A stretch of DNA of 64,000 nt, from positions 682,001 through 746,000 of the forward strand of contig NADL03000699.1 of assembly GCA_002205965.3 (NCBI GenBank). Direction: 5' to 3'. The position numbers were made by a program, and so were the translations under genes. Shown piece by piece: positions 42,939 to 55,284 of the stretch (positions within the stretch are counted from its first letter, which is position 1; every line of letters starts with the position of its first letter). Origin of the DNA: Kappaphycus alvarezii. Lineage: Eukaryota; Rhodophyta; Florideophyceae; Gigartinales; Solieriaceae. The notes under the pieces are model-generated. The model did no database searches, had not been told where the DNA came from, and worked only from the letters and a program-made list of their open reading frames with translations.

Positions 42939-45905
42939 TTAGTCACGAATTACCCTTTGTTGAATTAACCATTGTTGAACAGGTAGATCACATTTACTTG
43001 TTGTGATGATGTAATTCATTGCATCGCACTTTGCGATCCTCGTGAAGGCGTCTGCGGGGTTGTCTGCAGTCCGCACAAATCCAACATTGGATATTTCCTC
43101 TTTTGCATATGCATCCCTTACAGAACTAACATCAATCATAAGCCTTATTTCCAAAGTGTAGGAACACTTTGTGATAACATCAAATAGACTTTTGGAGTCC
43201 ATAAACATTGATAGTGGGATTTTGATTCCAGGCAGGGATTCAAGATCGTGCTTAATCATGTAGCCAATATCAAAGGCATCAGCGAAAGCATAAACTTCGG
43301 CATCTAGTACAGATCTAGTTACTCTGTGACTTTTGTGACTAGAGTACCTCAGCACATTAAAAGTTCCGGTATTGTCAGTGAGCAAAACAACGTATTCAAG
43401 ATGGGAAGTATTGTCGTCGTTATTTGCGAATGACGAGTTAGAATATACTTTCAATCTTATGGAGTTTTTGTCCAACTTGTAATATTTAAGCGACGAATTA
43501 GGGTTGTTCTGCCCATGCTCTACAACTTTGTTCAACTTCTTTATTGCTTCCACTGAGAATTTGGTTTCAGTCACTTGCGCGGCCATGTTAACGGCACATC
43601 ATATTTCAGGCTTTGGATGTGTTAACCAAGCCAATCTAAGCCTTAAAGATATGAATTTAGAAAAAGAGGCGTCCATGGGCAGAATTCGTAAATTCTTAAC
43701 ATACTTTTTTTGACATAACTCAAATCCATAATCAGTTTTCTTTACTCTGACACCTGCAAATACAGTGTCATCGAACTTCATCTCTCCCGATTCAAACTTA
43801 TTTAGAGTCTTTTGGGACATATTAACGAATTCATTGTTGCCACAGAGTAGAGAATCATCCACATATGTTCCAACTAATCCTGAAGTTCTCCGTTTGTATG
43901 CTTTGAGAAGAGTGAGAGATCTCCATCGGTTGGCGTTATGCCTAGATCTTTCTTCAGGTGTGAATTCATAGTGCGATTCCAATAGTCTCCTGAATCAGAT
44001 AATCCGTAAAGAGGTTTCAGTAATTCGAGTAACTGGTTCTCAGGTTATCCAAGTCTTTGGTTGGTTTAAGGTAAACCTTGCGCATCAGATTTTGAGCAGA
44101 ATGCAAATACGTCTGTTTAACGTCTTGAGACCAAATCCTGAAGTCTTGTATTGCACCAATTGCAACTAACAAGCATGTGTAACGCTGGCGTATAGTAGTG
44201 GTGTCATTCACGAGATAGCTCTTTTCGTTTTCCCTATGACCTTGTACTACAAACCGCGCTTTGTATATATCTTTTTCAGTGTTCTTAATTTTGATTGACA
44301 GAACGAATCTTGCAAAGAGGATATTAGCATTATTTGGTATGTCGTCTCCAACGACTATTTTCCAGGTAATTACCTCAACCAGTGCTTCTATTTCTTTCTG
44401 TTCTGCTTTCAGAAATTCAGCCGAATTGGATCTGGGATCTCGTGGGTGTAATACTTCATTGAGATTGACGTCAATGAGTTGAATATTTTTGAAGTATACC
44501 CGTTTAGGTTATGAATACAAAGCTTCGACTAGTGTTTCAACTTGATCATCAAAATACGACATTACTTGAGAGCTTTAATGTTGCACAACCTCGCTATTTC
44601 TGTCAATAAAGACTTGTTTGTCATTAATTTTCGTGATTTTGTAAGGTCCTGTCGACTAAGATTTGGAATTTTCGCGATAGAATAGAATTTTACTTCCAAT
44701 GTCAAGTTCATGGTGAGCTGTATTTGGAAGCTGCGAATTCAGAGCAGCTCTGAGTCTGAGTTCTGAAGTGATAGTTCCATCTCAGCTCTTGCCATTTGGA
44801 GCGCTCTCATTCGTTCCATTTGATTCGGAAGTTCGCTATTCATGGCCGAAAACCTCGGCAAAACTCCAAAGACGTGTAACGATGGAACTAGTCCTTTTGG
44901 GTTCATAGTATCGTTCATAGCCTTAATGGCCAGACGTAAATCGAGTTACATTCCAACGTAAGGCTCAGAATGGCGAATGTTTTCGTAAATACGGCGTAAC
45001 GGATCATGGTAATGTTCACCGGAACCAATATAATTATGACTTTCAACTCCAGATAGGCTTATTTTGATTCCATTCGATTTACCAAATCTTTCTACGCTTT
45101 GGAAACGAATTGACTATCCTGGCCCACTTTCATTCTATCAGGAATCCAGTGTAAATTGTAGCCCAGTACTCAAGGAAAGAGTTCCAAATAGATTCAGTGC
45201 TTTGACTGTGTAAGAATACAGCATTGCCGAAATGGTTTTGCGTATCCATGTTATGAAGTACAGGTTTTTGTCAAGAAACATGATATCAAGAGCTAACTCT
45301 TGATTGAATATGATTGCATTGGGCGTACTATCCTGGAATGATCTGGGTTTCGGTTCAAAGTGCTGAAATTTGCGGCACTGTTTAGATATCTCCGAAATCA
45401 AATCTCGCGTCTCGAGTGTTGCTTCCTCCAGTATAGTCCGCTTATCAGATTGTACAGCTTTGAGGCAGACGGATGGAAAACTGTAAATGGAGGCGCTTTA
45501 GTTGATACTTTGTGAACAGGATTTCAGAAAAATCACACACGGCGTAAAGATGGCCGTGTTTGCGTGTTATTGGCATATCCCATCCATGTCTTTTGGAAAC
45601 AAGTAGGTCTTCAACATTATATGCAACAAGTCCAAATTTGTCTAAATCTTCCAGGCCAATCGAGAATGGAATATTGGCATTAACTACATCGACGAGTAGC
45701 GGGATGAAAGCACCGTCAGGCGTTGGAATACGAATTGTAATCTGTGCAATGCTTAGAAATATTCCATCGCCAAACTTGCAAGCAGTTGTCACGTGCATAC
45801 ATTTAATCTTAATCCCAGCTAGGTCACAATATGCTTTTGCTTGTGATTTTCCAATCACTTATTTTTGAGCACCAGTGTCGAGACACATTCCGTGGAATTT
45901 CTCTG
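42939..45905 (-). pseudogene. copia pol: protease-integrase-RT-RNase H relic
   Basis: Protease: CLDTGAQK with an in-frame TAA right after (about 45866), then FSIGLEDLDKFGL. Integrase: a degraded zinc region, then FNQELALDIMFLDKN (catalytic-Asp block) at 45138-45401. The rest is very degraded. RT: WSQDVKQTYLHSAQNLMRKVY (44017-44211) and GTYVDDSLLCGN, the YVDD box (43599-43982). RNase H: SVLDAEVYAFADAFD and MFMDSKSLFDVI, ending at 42939 in a 215-codon open frame. The domain order is that of Ty1/copia. Multiple frame changes make it inactive. Confidence 0.8.
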
Positions 45906-46092
45906 AGTTGGAGTGCTTTGGCAATTTGCTGCTTTTGACAGTTAAAATCTCATGTATCTTAACGTAATCATTTTTAATTTTTTTGCTTCCGTGGAAGGGG
46001 GACGAGTTTTACGTTATAAATGGTAGCCTTGTCGCGTTCCCTTACAGTTTGCCTCTCGTTAGGAGCACTTCGGCTCGTTTGAGTACCCCTAG

Positions 46093-47632
46093 TTAAAAAT
46101 CCCCGTCATTTAAAAACGGTTGATCCTTAACTGAAATTTGCGAAGACAACTGTTCGGGGACATGCGTTGAGCCATCGTTGTCCAAATTTCCATTTTCTGA
46201 TTCTTCAATGTCGTCATCACTGTTGACGTCTCCGAAGAAATCCTGCGCAGGTAGCATTTCTTCTTCAACTGACTGACCATCATGATCCAATTCCTGACAG
46301 AGCTCAAAAAGTACACGTTTCATGGCCTTGGCCGGATCTTTAAATGAGTTTCTCTGATAATATTGAATCTTTTGAGCAACATTATCAGCCATTGATTGGC
46401 GACATTGAGAGATAATATGGTATTTTTTACCACAACCCCATCAAACTTTATCATCAAGAGGTTTGTTCTTCCTCATGCTGTAAGCGTCGTTGCTTCGTAA
46501 GTCACCATCGTGACAATTGACTTTGGTAGAACGAGAATCACAGCCGTATTGAGGTTGCACAGTATAAAATGTATCAGCAAGACGGCTACGTAGTGTAGGG
46601 TCTACATCTGAGATCGATGTCATACATAGGCTCCTCTGATAGCTCATTTGTCCAACTTTCTCCTCTTGCTCAAATTGAGCGGCAGAAATGAGCTGGCTGT
46701 AAAATGATTGACAACTTAAGTCACCAGAATATGCTCTGCTGCAAGGATCACGAGCCCAGAAGAATCCAATAACGGCGGACTGAAGATACTCAATCTTGTG
46801 CCTTTCTGAGCGGCAGTGAGGTGGTGCTTGGGGAGTAAGCTTAGCAATTTCCTCGTGGACTTTCTCGATAGCATCATTTACAGTACAATTGGGAGAAATA
46901 TACTGACTGAGATGAATGTTGCGAAGATACGCAGCAATTCTATTTTGCCTTGAGACTGAGTTATATTCACTTTCCAGAGCTTTTAAAGCTCGAGAATAAT
47001 GCTCATACACACCTTCAACATTCGTTAAGTAGAATCTTTTCGCATTTCCTGTAAGGAGATGGTGGAGATATTTGAGCTTTTGTTCGTTATTGAACATATA
47101 ATCTTGGCAAGCATACTTGTACTCAGCTATGAACTCGTTCCAACATTCAGCTAGGCTTCCAGAAAGTTTCATATTTTCTTCTCTGAAGGGCATGGACATG
47201 TAGTGTGAGACCTCGTTCTCCGATGGTGGCGGGGGTGGGAGGACAATGAAAGTGAACGTATCGGGTTAGGAGCGAGTCTAATTGGTGATCCTGTTGGTTA
47301 CGAAAGAGAGTTGAAATAGGCGTCAATTTGGTTTAATGCTTTGCTGAGGTCACTATTGCGGAGAATAGTTGAGGCAAACGTCTTTGAAAGGACAGCAGAT
47401 TCATGGCGGACGGTTGGCACATTGCGTTCCGCGAGAAACAAAATCAACTTGCGAATAATGGATAAATTACTCAGAACCTGCCCCGAGAAAAGCATTGGGT
47501 AGGGAAGTCCTCAAGTAACCGAGCCCTTAAGTCATCACCAGCGAGGGAACTATCCTCAACATAACCTTTGACGCAGTCCATCAGAGACTTTTGCAACTCC
47601 ATGGTCTGTCTAATACCTTGACCGAAAACCAT
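46093..47632 (-). pseudogene. copia gag relic
   Basis: A first piece at 47632-47298 (MVFGQGIRQTMELQKSL, then after a frame change SNLSIIRKLILFLAERN). The main capsid-like piece is at 47199-46441 (LAECWNEFIAEYKYACQDYM, FNNEQKLKYLHHLLTGNAKR), followed by a CCHC zinc knuckle at about 46400-46440 whose first Cys codon is TGA. An acidic C-terminal part continues to 46093. Without the TGA the last two parts are one frame. Confidence 0.7.
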
Positions 47633-47935
47633 ATCAATATACCCTTTTGCAAATACAAGTTAGTGGTGATTTAGTACTTCGAAAATGTGGCCGTTTTAGC
47701 TTTTTTTGTAGCACTATACGTCCCTTTTTGTGGTTGGCCTATTATTTTTTCGCTTTTTTGCTTTTCCTTTCACTGTAAACTTTTGAACTCTCAATTTGTT
47801 TTTTTTGTTTGTTTTATTTTCAATGTGTAATTTTTTCAATTTGTTATTTTAATTTTAAAGCAAGAATCACGATTAATTTGATGATTTAATTTACTCAGAA
47901 CAAGAGAGGATATCCAGATCTAATTTAAACTAGCT

Positions 47936-48244
47936 CTAACTTATTACTGACAACCTTGAGATGATTTTTGCTAGATGAATGGCGCTGTAAATGCGAATGA
48001 CTGTCAAATTTGCGCTTACATTCGGTACAGTTAGGGGGTTCTTTTTGTTTTGGACGCAATTGAGGTGTTTTTTGCTCTTGACGTGGTCAAAAAACGTTTT
48101 TGACCCGTTGCACATGACGTTGCACAATTTACACGTGCGTTTTTTTGGGACGGTGCGTGTCCTTTTAGACTTAAAAACACCCGCTCTGCCAGCCAGTCGG
48201 CGGTCGGCTTTGCGACGCAGCCGTAGAGGACCCTTTTTTGACTG
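47936..48244 (-). pseudogene. two-finger C2H2 protein fragment inside copia leader
   Basis: A basic lead (KSKRTRTVPKKRT) is followed by CKLCNVMCNGSKTFFDHVKS + KKH, a U1/matrin-type C2H2 finger. A one-base frame change near 48060 then gives CTECKRKFDSHSHLQRHSSS + KNH, a second C2H2 finger. No ATG precedes the first finger after the TGA at 48245. It sits between the 5' LTR and gag, where copia elements normally have only a short leader. It may be a captured host gene or an element-encoded DNA/RNA-binding protein. Confidence 0.55.
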
Positions 48245-48857
48245 TCAGCAGCTGTAATGGCTGGGGGGCTGTAAGGTCAATAGCTCACAGTAGATAGCGA
48301 GGTACAGTAGGTAGGTCTGAAACCTGAACTTTAGCAGGAAATGAAACGATTTCGGTGGAACCTGAATCTGAAACCGTAGATAGAGATGTCACTTTCTCAT
48401 TGGTAGTCGAAGATGGCCTTGGATTGGTCTGGATCAGCGATTTCTAGGTGCCACGTTTAGAACTTTGGTTGGTTGGTTTCCCACTTGGCAATAACACTTT
48501 GGTCCCAGTAGACGCTTTACTTGGCGAAATTGGTGTGGCTGTCGTATTTCCAGGTCTGATAATAGGGGTAGAGGCGTACTGTACAGTGGGTGTAAGCTTA
48601 TAGAGAGCTGATCTGGATTCCAGTCTTGTTCTGAATCCGCTTGGGCCCAGCTGGCTACGTGTCACTTCAAGCGTATCGCGGTTCTTATTGGCCTGCAGAT
48701 AGTGCTCGAAAAGAATTTAGAAAAATACATATTGTTAATATTTGCCGGCCTACAGGTGGCTTTAAACAACGCGGAAATAGAACAAATAGGTATTTTTCAC
48801 TATTGAATAGCAAATAGACTTACTTCCTAAATTCCCCGAAAAAAGATAAATACGGAT
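48245..48857. other. copia leader, no clear gene
   Basis: The stretch next to the 5' LTR. Minus-strand frame 48444-48665 has no recognisable domain. I cannot identify a confident primer-binding site beside the LTR (first bases ATCCGTATTTATC in element orientation). Confidence 0.4.
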
Positions 48858-49265
48858 TGTCGCGAAAATTTGAGGGTTAGAGTAGCAAAAGCAGACGGGC
48901 GGCATTAGCGGCGAGTCTGAAAAAAACGTTAGACGTTTTTGCTAGTGTAGAACAGTTGAGTAGGTTGAGAGTAAATATGTTGATGTTGTTTTTTACTTCA
49001 GTGCCCGAAGCGACCAGGCCTTTTATCGGCAGAAGATGCCGTCGACTATATCTAGCACATCTATCAACTACTTACTAGATTCCCTAGCGGATAGTCCTGC
49101 AGATGGCCCTAGTGACCCTTACACCACAAAAGTCCTAACAGGCATCGCTAACAATGCAAGAGGATAGAGAAAATATAGACTACGTAGGATAAAAATAGAA
49201 GGGCAAAAAACTACACTACAGGACTAAATAGACCACAAACAAATTATGTGTATCCTGTACTTTCA
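48858..49265 (-). repeat. copia 5' LTR, uninterrupted
   Basis: 408 bp, TG...CA. At 48902-48910 (GGCATTAGCGG) it keeps the intact site into which Harbinger inserted in the other LTR (CAGCG-TAA-element-TAA-GCGG). Confidence 0.9.
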
Positions 49266-49270
49266 ATTTT
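49266..49270. repeat. copia target-site duplication ATTTT, right copy
   Basis: Matches 38214-38218, right after the LTR terminal CA. Confidence 0.85.
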
Positions 49271-49610
49271 AGAACTAATTTGCCACATTTTACCCTTTCA
49301 GTGCTGTACCTGCAGGTGGCTGCTTACAGTTTACTGTACTGCACTGTAGCTTAAGTAATGAAGAGTTAATAGGCTACTAAGCAACAGTTTACTGTAATTC
49401 CATATCTGTAGAGTATCTTTTCCAGTAATTATTCACGGGACCAAAAAACATTTAATTCACCTCACTAACTGTAGTTTTTTGTATTACAACGAGAAATATC
49501 CTCATACACGTATGTGGACAGTGCTATGCAAATGTCGGATTCCGCCATAGCAATGTCAACTATTGTCTTTCCGCCAGGCTGATAGACAATAGTTAACCAG
49601 CAATGCAATA

Positions 49611-51938
49611 TCAGCAAAAAATTGGAGGCCCGAAAAGCCCGCCTCCTGTTGTCGCCGAGGTGTAGCTCTTCATGCAGTCTTTCGTGGCATCCGTCGAGGC
49701 CTTCTGCCATGGGGTTTTACTGGACCAGAAAGCACTGAACGGGAGAATCCTCGATTGCGTGCATGAAAGGGACCAAGTTCTGTGGGCGTCCAAGGTGTCT
49801 TGGTATGCTGCCAGATTTCTGATGGAAGGGGGCAGAAGGGCCGCGCACAACTTGTTTGACGCCGAGCTGGAGGAGAGGAAGGCACCCACTGCAATGGACT
49901 CTGCGGATGTGAATCCCACCCCAAGCGATGATTTTTCCGTCGGCAGCTTGACTGGGAGCTGCAGTTCTCGAATTACATCAGAGTCGCGTACTCCTCCGGC
50001 TAGTGTCCGCACGCAGCCCTCCATCATCTCATCGAATTCCGCAGCGCCCTCTGTCGTGCATGATGGTGGCACCACGCGTAACATGAAGCCAATCTTGCAA
50101 ACCCCGAAACAGTTGCGCAGAAGCTGGAAAGAGATCTGCGCATCCTCGAGGTCGATGATGGTATCGAGGAACGGCTTCAAAGACTCGACGTGAGCTGTAA
50201 CGTACTTTCCCGCAAAGTCTTCGGGGCCACCTGGAGCGTTCAAAACGACTTTGCCTTCACTGTACAGTACTCCTGTGTGATGGCTGGTAGGTACGAGCTT
50301 TGTACTGAATCTTGCGGTGGAGTGGGCCACCAAATTCAGCATTTTGGCATGGCCTGATGTAATCACCTGCTTATTGCGTCTGACGAGGAGAGGTACCCAA
50401 CGCTCTACGGAGCTGGTCGATGATGTACCCTTCGTGGTGGTACCATAGTTGAAACAACAGATTGCCGACTTGCTGTTCCTCGTCCCCTGATCGCAAAAGT
50501 TGTTGGATTTAGAGGATCACAGAGTATAGCGCCAGGTTGAACAAGAGTCCACCGAGATTGTCCCCTTGTTGTGTGCCTTGTTTGCTTCGGATGATCCGGC
50601 CACCGAACCATAAGAATGCAGGGTTATGCGCATAGCAGCATGCGATCCATGGGATCAATTCGGGGAATAGGGTTTTGACTGCTCCCAGGAAGGCTGGTCA
50701 ACTGCACAAATTGAACGCATTCTTTAAATCTAGCGCCAGCATGACATATTCGGAGCTATGGAAAAAGTTGTGCACAGGCCGTCGGACGCTGTGGACGACG
50801 GTGTCGGTGGCGGATCTGGCGATGCCGAGTTGCAGCGGTTGGAGGTATGCGACGGCTTTCACGGAGGCCCTTGTCAAGAGGCAGCTACCAGTCAATCTGC
50901 GCAGCGTCTCACCGACAACGAATGGCCTCGGTGACAAGTCCCTCTTGGCCACCGGTGCAAGGGGCGCGTCGGCGATGAAAAGGGCGAGGGCGGCTGAAGC
51001 CTTGCCGGCTGCCAAAATGTGATCAATTTTCGAGAGAGCGGCTAGGAATCCCGATAGGACGGACAGGGATGGGGATCGCGACAGTTCCACAAGGTGACAT
51101 GGTTTGAGGCCAGAGCCCCCGCACTGGCCTCAAGCCATGCGGAGGAACCCGGTTTGAAGGCGCGAACAGCTTCAAACACCTCCTTTGTAAAGGCACGAAA
51201 GGGCGGGACACTGTCCAGTGAAGCTGAATACGCAGTCTCCTGTGGAGGGTATTGCTGTAGGTGCTTCGCGAGGAGCGCCTCGATAACTTCTGTGCTTAGC
51301 GGTAAGACACTCAATAAGCCTAGAGCCTGGGCTGCCTTTCCGTAGGCCTTCTCTTTTCCCAGTCTTGTCGCTCTGCGGATGTTACGCTGTTGCTGCTCAG
51401 GAGCAGACGCCGTAGCCTTTGCGTGTGAGGTAGATTGTTTAATAGCCTGTTCCCACAGTGTCTGGTATCGGCCAGAGTTCCATAGCTCTACCCGTTCCCT
51501 CTTTTTGTCAGTCAATAGATGCCGGCGACCTTCAAGTGGAAAACAGTTGCGGCAGGATAGGTCCGTCAACATGACTGCAGGGAATAAGACTTTCTCGAAA
51601 GCCTCCGCTGCCTGGGAATGACCGGATGTACAAACGCAAACGGCATCATTCATTGTCTTTGCACACGACTCGGCGAGTAAGCCCCTGAATTTGGTGGGAA
51701 TGTATACCATAACGGGCATGCGTGTCGTGAATATTTCCTCAATTGGTAGCAGGGACTGTGGCTGGGGTGGGTTTTGGCGATTCTGGTGCACTTCCTGAGG
51801 TGCTAGGTCTTCCGGGATAGGGACTGGTTTAGGGGCTTGGTCCCTCGGATCTGTGGCCGGGGTGAGGAGCGTGGTTGTACCTGCATCGCGAGATTGAGTA
51901 TAGTACAATGATACGTAATGCTTCGGAATCATATTCAC
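49611..51938 (-). pseudogene. non-LTR-like reverse transcriptase (remnant 2)
   Basis: Three collinear pieces. 51938-51042: N-terminal region with a Cys-rich patch and RNIRRATRLGKEKAYGKAAQ, as seen before the RT in this family, ending in FRAFTKEVFEAVRAFKPGSS. 51090-50698: fingers and palm start (LSPRPFVVGETLRRLTG, PLQLGIA, motif A LALDLKNAFN). 50600-50405: motif B QGTQQGDNLGGLLFNLAL in a shifted frame. 50366-49611: a degraded motif C region, then VRDSDVIRELQLPVKLPTEK and LGVGFTSAESIAVGAFL. At least three frame changes. Confidence 0.72.
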
Positions 51939-51958
51939 TGTGTATTTCGAGCACTTTG

Positions 51959-52067
51959 AGTTCCTTCCCCATTACTGTGTCGGTATACCCTTTTTGAGTT
52001 GATTGCGGTTGTCTGGAAAACCATGGGATAGACCGAATATATCTTCCAAAAGTAAAACACCCAAACC
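51959..52067. repeat. direct repeat, copy 1
   Basis: AGTTCCTTCCCCATTA...GTAAAACACCCAAAC, about 109 bp, about 90% identical by eye to 53251-53358. It lies just upstream of RT remnant 2. Confidence 0.85.
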
Positions 52068-53250
52068 CTTTTCCCTTTGAGTACGAAAATTCGAAGGGGC
52101 CAGTTGCCTTGGGACCAAATACCTTTGAGCCTAAATACCGATCATGACAGCTGCAGTACCAGTACCCTAGTTGCGCAACATTCCTTTGAAGGCGACTGTA
52201 CTAATGCGCCTTCGGTTGCCCTGACTTGGACCCCTCGAAGTGAACGTTGCGATGTTGGGCGAGGATGTTTGCGACTATTCTTATGTTGGGTTTCTCCTGC
52301 GAGCACAGAGGGCAATACCCAGGGCGAAGTAAAGGCCTTGCCGAAATCGGGCCAGTCATTGGGCGCGTTGACAACTATTTCCCATTGTTCCGCCCCAAGG
52401 AACATGCATGATGCGACCAGCATCGGGTGTGACAGCGGTTGACTGCATTGTAACGGGACCTGTGCCATGTTTTTGGGGTGCAATACAGCATGTATTCTTA
52501 GTGACAATATCCCAAACCTCCGAGGTCCTACTGTAGAAAGAAGAAGAAGAGCAAGCTTAATTGGGGTAACCAGGGACCACTATTAGGCAGTGGTCAGTGC
52601 TAGAGAGTGGCGACAAACGGCGTGAGCCGTGAGTTGCAGGGCGAGGGAGGAGATCGTGGTCAGGAGTCGGAAGTATTCGGAAGAGGAATTCGTACCTCGG
52701 CGGAGGGCGAAGTGAGAAGCACGGAGGGCCAGTACTGCTTGGGTGGGCTTTCCAAGACCACAATGAGTATCCAGACGCAGGGGGTGGAATTTCGCGTGTA
52801 TAGTATACAAAGGCCGCCATATCGACGGGTCTTGAAAGCCTCGTTGCCGATGGTGGCCCCTCCGGATGTTTGGTGGAGGTGGGGTGGGCGCGGGGTGTAT
52901 AGGGGCTTACAATAAAGATGTCGATTGCCTGCGGGCTAGGCGACAGGACGATGTCATCTATGAGTATGTCTATGCGGAGTCACTCGTTGGCGGGGAGGTG
53001 ATCTTGGCAGGGGAACGTATACTCGTTCTGAAGACGAAGGCCGGTGGAGGATAGACATAAGGTTGTCACAGATGTGGTTGTGTCTGCGAACATACACTTC
53101 TAGCGAGGGGCAACTGGTAGCGTGCACACCAAGGGGGTTGAGGAGGGGCGGGGGGTCGGGGGGTTTTGATGCAAAGGCAAGCTGCAGCAGCCGTCATGTC
53201 CAATGCGGCCTGCTTGATGGCTGACCTGAAGGTAGCATTTTAGGAAGCGT
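52068..53250. other. sequence between direct repeats, no recognised gene
   Basis: Frames on both strands up to 121 codons; none has a recognisable domain. 52583-52810 (minus) is helical (ALRASHFALRRGTNSSS) and might be a C-terminal RT-element fragment. Confidence 0.35.
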
Positions 53251-53358
53251 AGTTCCTTCCCCATTACGCTGTAGGTATACCCTTTTTGAGTCGATTGCGG
53301 TTGTCTGGAAAACCATGGGATAGGTCGGAAATATCTTCCAACAGTAAAACACCCAAAC
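53251..53358. repeat. direct repeat, copy 2
   Basis: Second copy of 51959-52067 in the same orientation, 1.29 kb away. Confidence 0.85.
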
Positions 53359-53812
53359 GTTTTCTCTCGGGACGGGAGTGAACGCATCTGGCGCAGTGCT
53401 GTGTGCCATCGAGGAAAGGGTTCCCTAGGCGAAGTTGAACCATCATATTCACACTTCAGGTTCCACCCTGGTGCACGATCTAGGCTCCGGCAGCTCAGTG
53501 AAGGGTGGTGGGAGGACCGCGTGCGACAGGAGAGGTTGCGTGCAAAGCGGCGCGAAGGGGATTCGATTCCGGAAGTGGAGGAGAGGTACGATGCGAGGCG
53601 AGACCAGTGGCAGATGGCCGACAGCGTTAGTTGTGTACCAAGGATAGAGCCCTGCCGTTGAATGGATGCGAGGACATTGGGAAATTGAAGCTGGGGAGGG
53701 AGCAGTTTCGAGGAGAGGTGGGCATGGCAAGCGGGGAGGGCTGACGTGAGGCAGTCTTCGAGGGGAGGGGCAAGGAGTCGCGGATGAGGGAGAAACTGGA
53801 CAGCAGGGAGCT

Positions 53813-55284
53813 TTAGTGGGAGAGAGACGAGATGGGAGCCGTCAAGGTAAGGCCGAGGTCCCGAGAGAAATGGCAGAGAAGCGCAGAGCCAAGCATCATC
53901 ATGGAGATCCCTATGAATAGCCCCGAATGCCCTCGCTGTTCCATGTCAAAAATTTTGATTTGGAAAGGCTTACCTGCGGCGGGGTAATTCGAAGAACACA
54001 GGTCATTCGCAATGCGCTGGCGCAGTGGCGGAGGAGGTGGAAAGCCGTTCGGGGGTCGCGAAGAGACTTGAGTGCTCCCCACAGTTTCCTGCGAGCTGGA
54101 GTCATGTGCTGATAATCGCTCGGCAAGCCTCGTGGTGCCCGATTGGAAAGCCAAGAGTAGTGATGGCCCCAGAGCGGTTGACCGTGCACGGGAGAGAGGG
54201 TTTCTGTTGGGGAGTGGACCACTAAGCCTCGTTTATCTGGAGATTGATGAAAATAACATAATCAAGTCCCTCGGATTCAACGTGACGCAGGAAGGAGGCG
54301 GAGTAGTCCTGTCGTATAACGATGTTTCCGTCGTCAGCGTGCCAAGTCTGGAGCGGCGCAGTAGGGAAAGACTCACGTAAACGAATGAGGAAAGGGTGGA
54401 TTGATAGCGCGTAGAGGTGCATGGCAAATGGATCGCCCTGGTGTGTACCGGTCCTAGAAGAGACCAAGTAGGGGCCGAAAAGAAGGTGTCTTGGGTAGCC
54501 ATATACCTGGTGCGCATAAGGAGCAGTCTGTGGGGCGTGAGTGATGACGTCGCGGAGCTCGTGGGATAGCTCAACCCGGTTAAACGTATTCATTAAGTCC
54601 ACTTTCAGGAGCACGTGGTCGCAGTCCGCGAGGGCGTCACAAGTGAGTCGCAGGGCATTAATTATGCTTTCAATTCCATATTTCGAACCGAATTCGTGCT
54701 ACAAGGGCCAAAGATAAGAGGCGAAGTCCTCATTCGAGCTTAGTTCGGCTGCTAGGAGGCATGCGACGAATATTCGAAAGAAGAACAGATGGAGATCGAG
54801 CGAAGGCGCCGTTTGTCACCCGAGGACTTGGTGGAAATCAGGGTGGCTCCGGCGAACCAAGGTTTGAGGATGCAGGGATAGCTCCATTTTCAAGCATGTT
54901 AACAACCAATGTGAGGGTGGTGAGTGCGTCAGCATAGGGCTCCGCCCATGCCGGGGCTCTTGCAAGGAGAGAGAGTATGGCGGGGCGGAGGCCATCAGGT
55001 CCTGGGGCAGAATGCAAAGGGAGGGAGAGGAGGGCACGACGGATGGTAGACTCGTGAACAAGGGGAGTGGGGGGAAGCAGGTAGCGTGGTAGGGGAGTGC
55101 ACGGGTTGGAGGGAGGAGGGTGAATGGCTTGGATCGCAGGTAGTTTGTTAAGGGAAGAGGGGACAGGGGGGTCTGTTCGGAGGAGGGCGGAAGCGGCCTT
55201 AGAAATATTTCCGTCTCCGAAAAGGCACTGACAGCGTTGAGCAGGGGAGAAAGGGGGAGGTGGAGAGGCAGACTGCTGTTGCAT
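53813..55284 (-). pseudogene. non-LTR-like reverse transcriptase (remnant 3)
   Basis: 55284-54838: Pro-rich start, ISKAASALLRTDPPV and HSAPGPDGLRPAIL (fingers). 54614-54222: motif A LLKVDLMNTFNRV, motif B SSRTGTHQGDPFAMHLYALS, motif C HADDGNIV (His in place of Tyr, both Asp kept). 54222-53911: LWGALKSLRDPRTAFHLLRH then CVLRITPP, matching remnant 2 and the 23-kb copy. Breaks lie at about 54840-54620 and 53920. Confidence 0.72.

Larger units (their letters stand above)
38219..49265 (-). mobile_element. Ty1/copia retrotransposon split by a Harbinger transposon
   Basis: Minus-strand element: 5' LTR 48858-49265, zinc-finger frame, gag, protease, integrase, RT, RNase H, polypurine tract, 3' LTR 42537-42897 plus 38219-38268. 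The integrase-before-RT order defines copia. The 3' LTR is interrupted by a 4265-bp Harbinger element. Without that insertion the copia element is about 6.8 kb. All ORFs are broken, and the LTRs differ by several per cent, so it is older than Ty3 copy A. Confidence 0.88.

Noticed and set aside
49672..50193. 173-codon plus-strand ORF
   Set aside because: Antisense to the C-terminal part of RT remnant 2.
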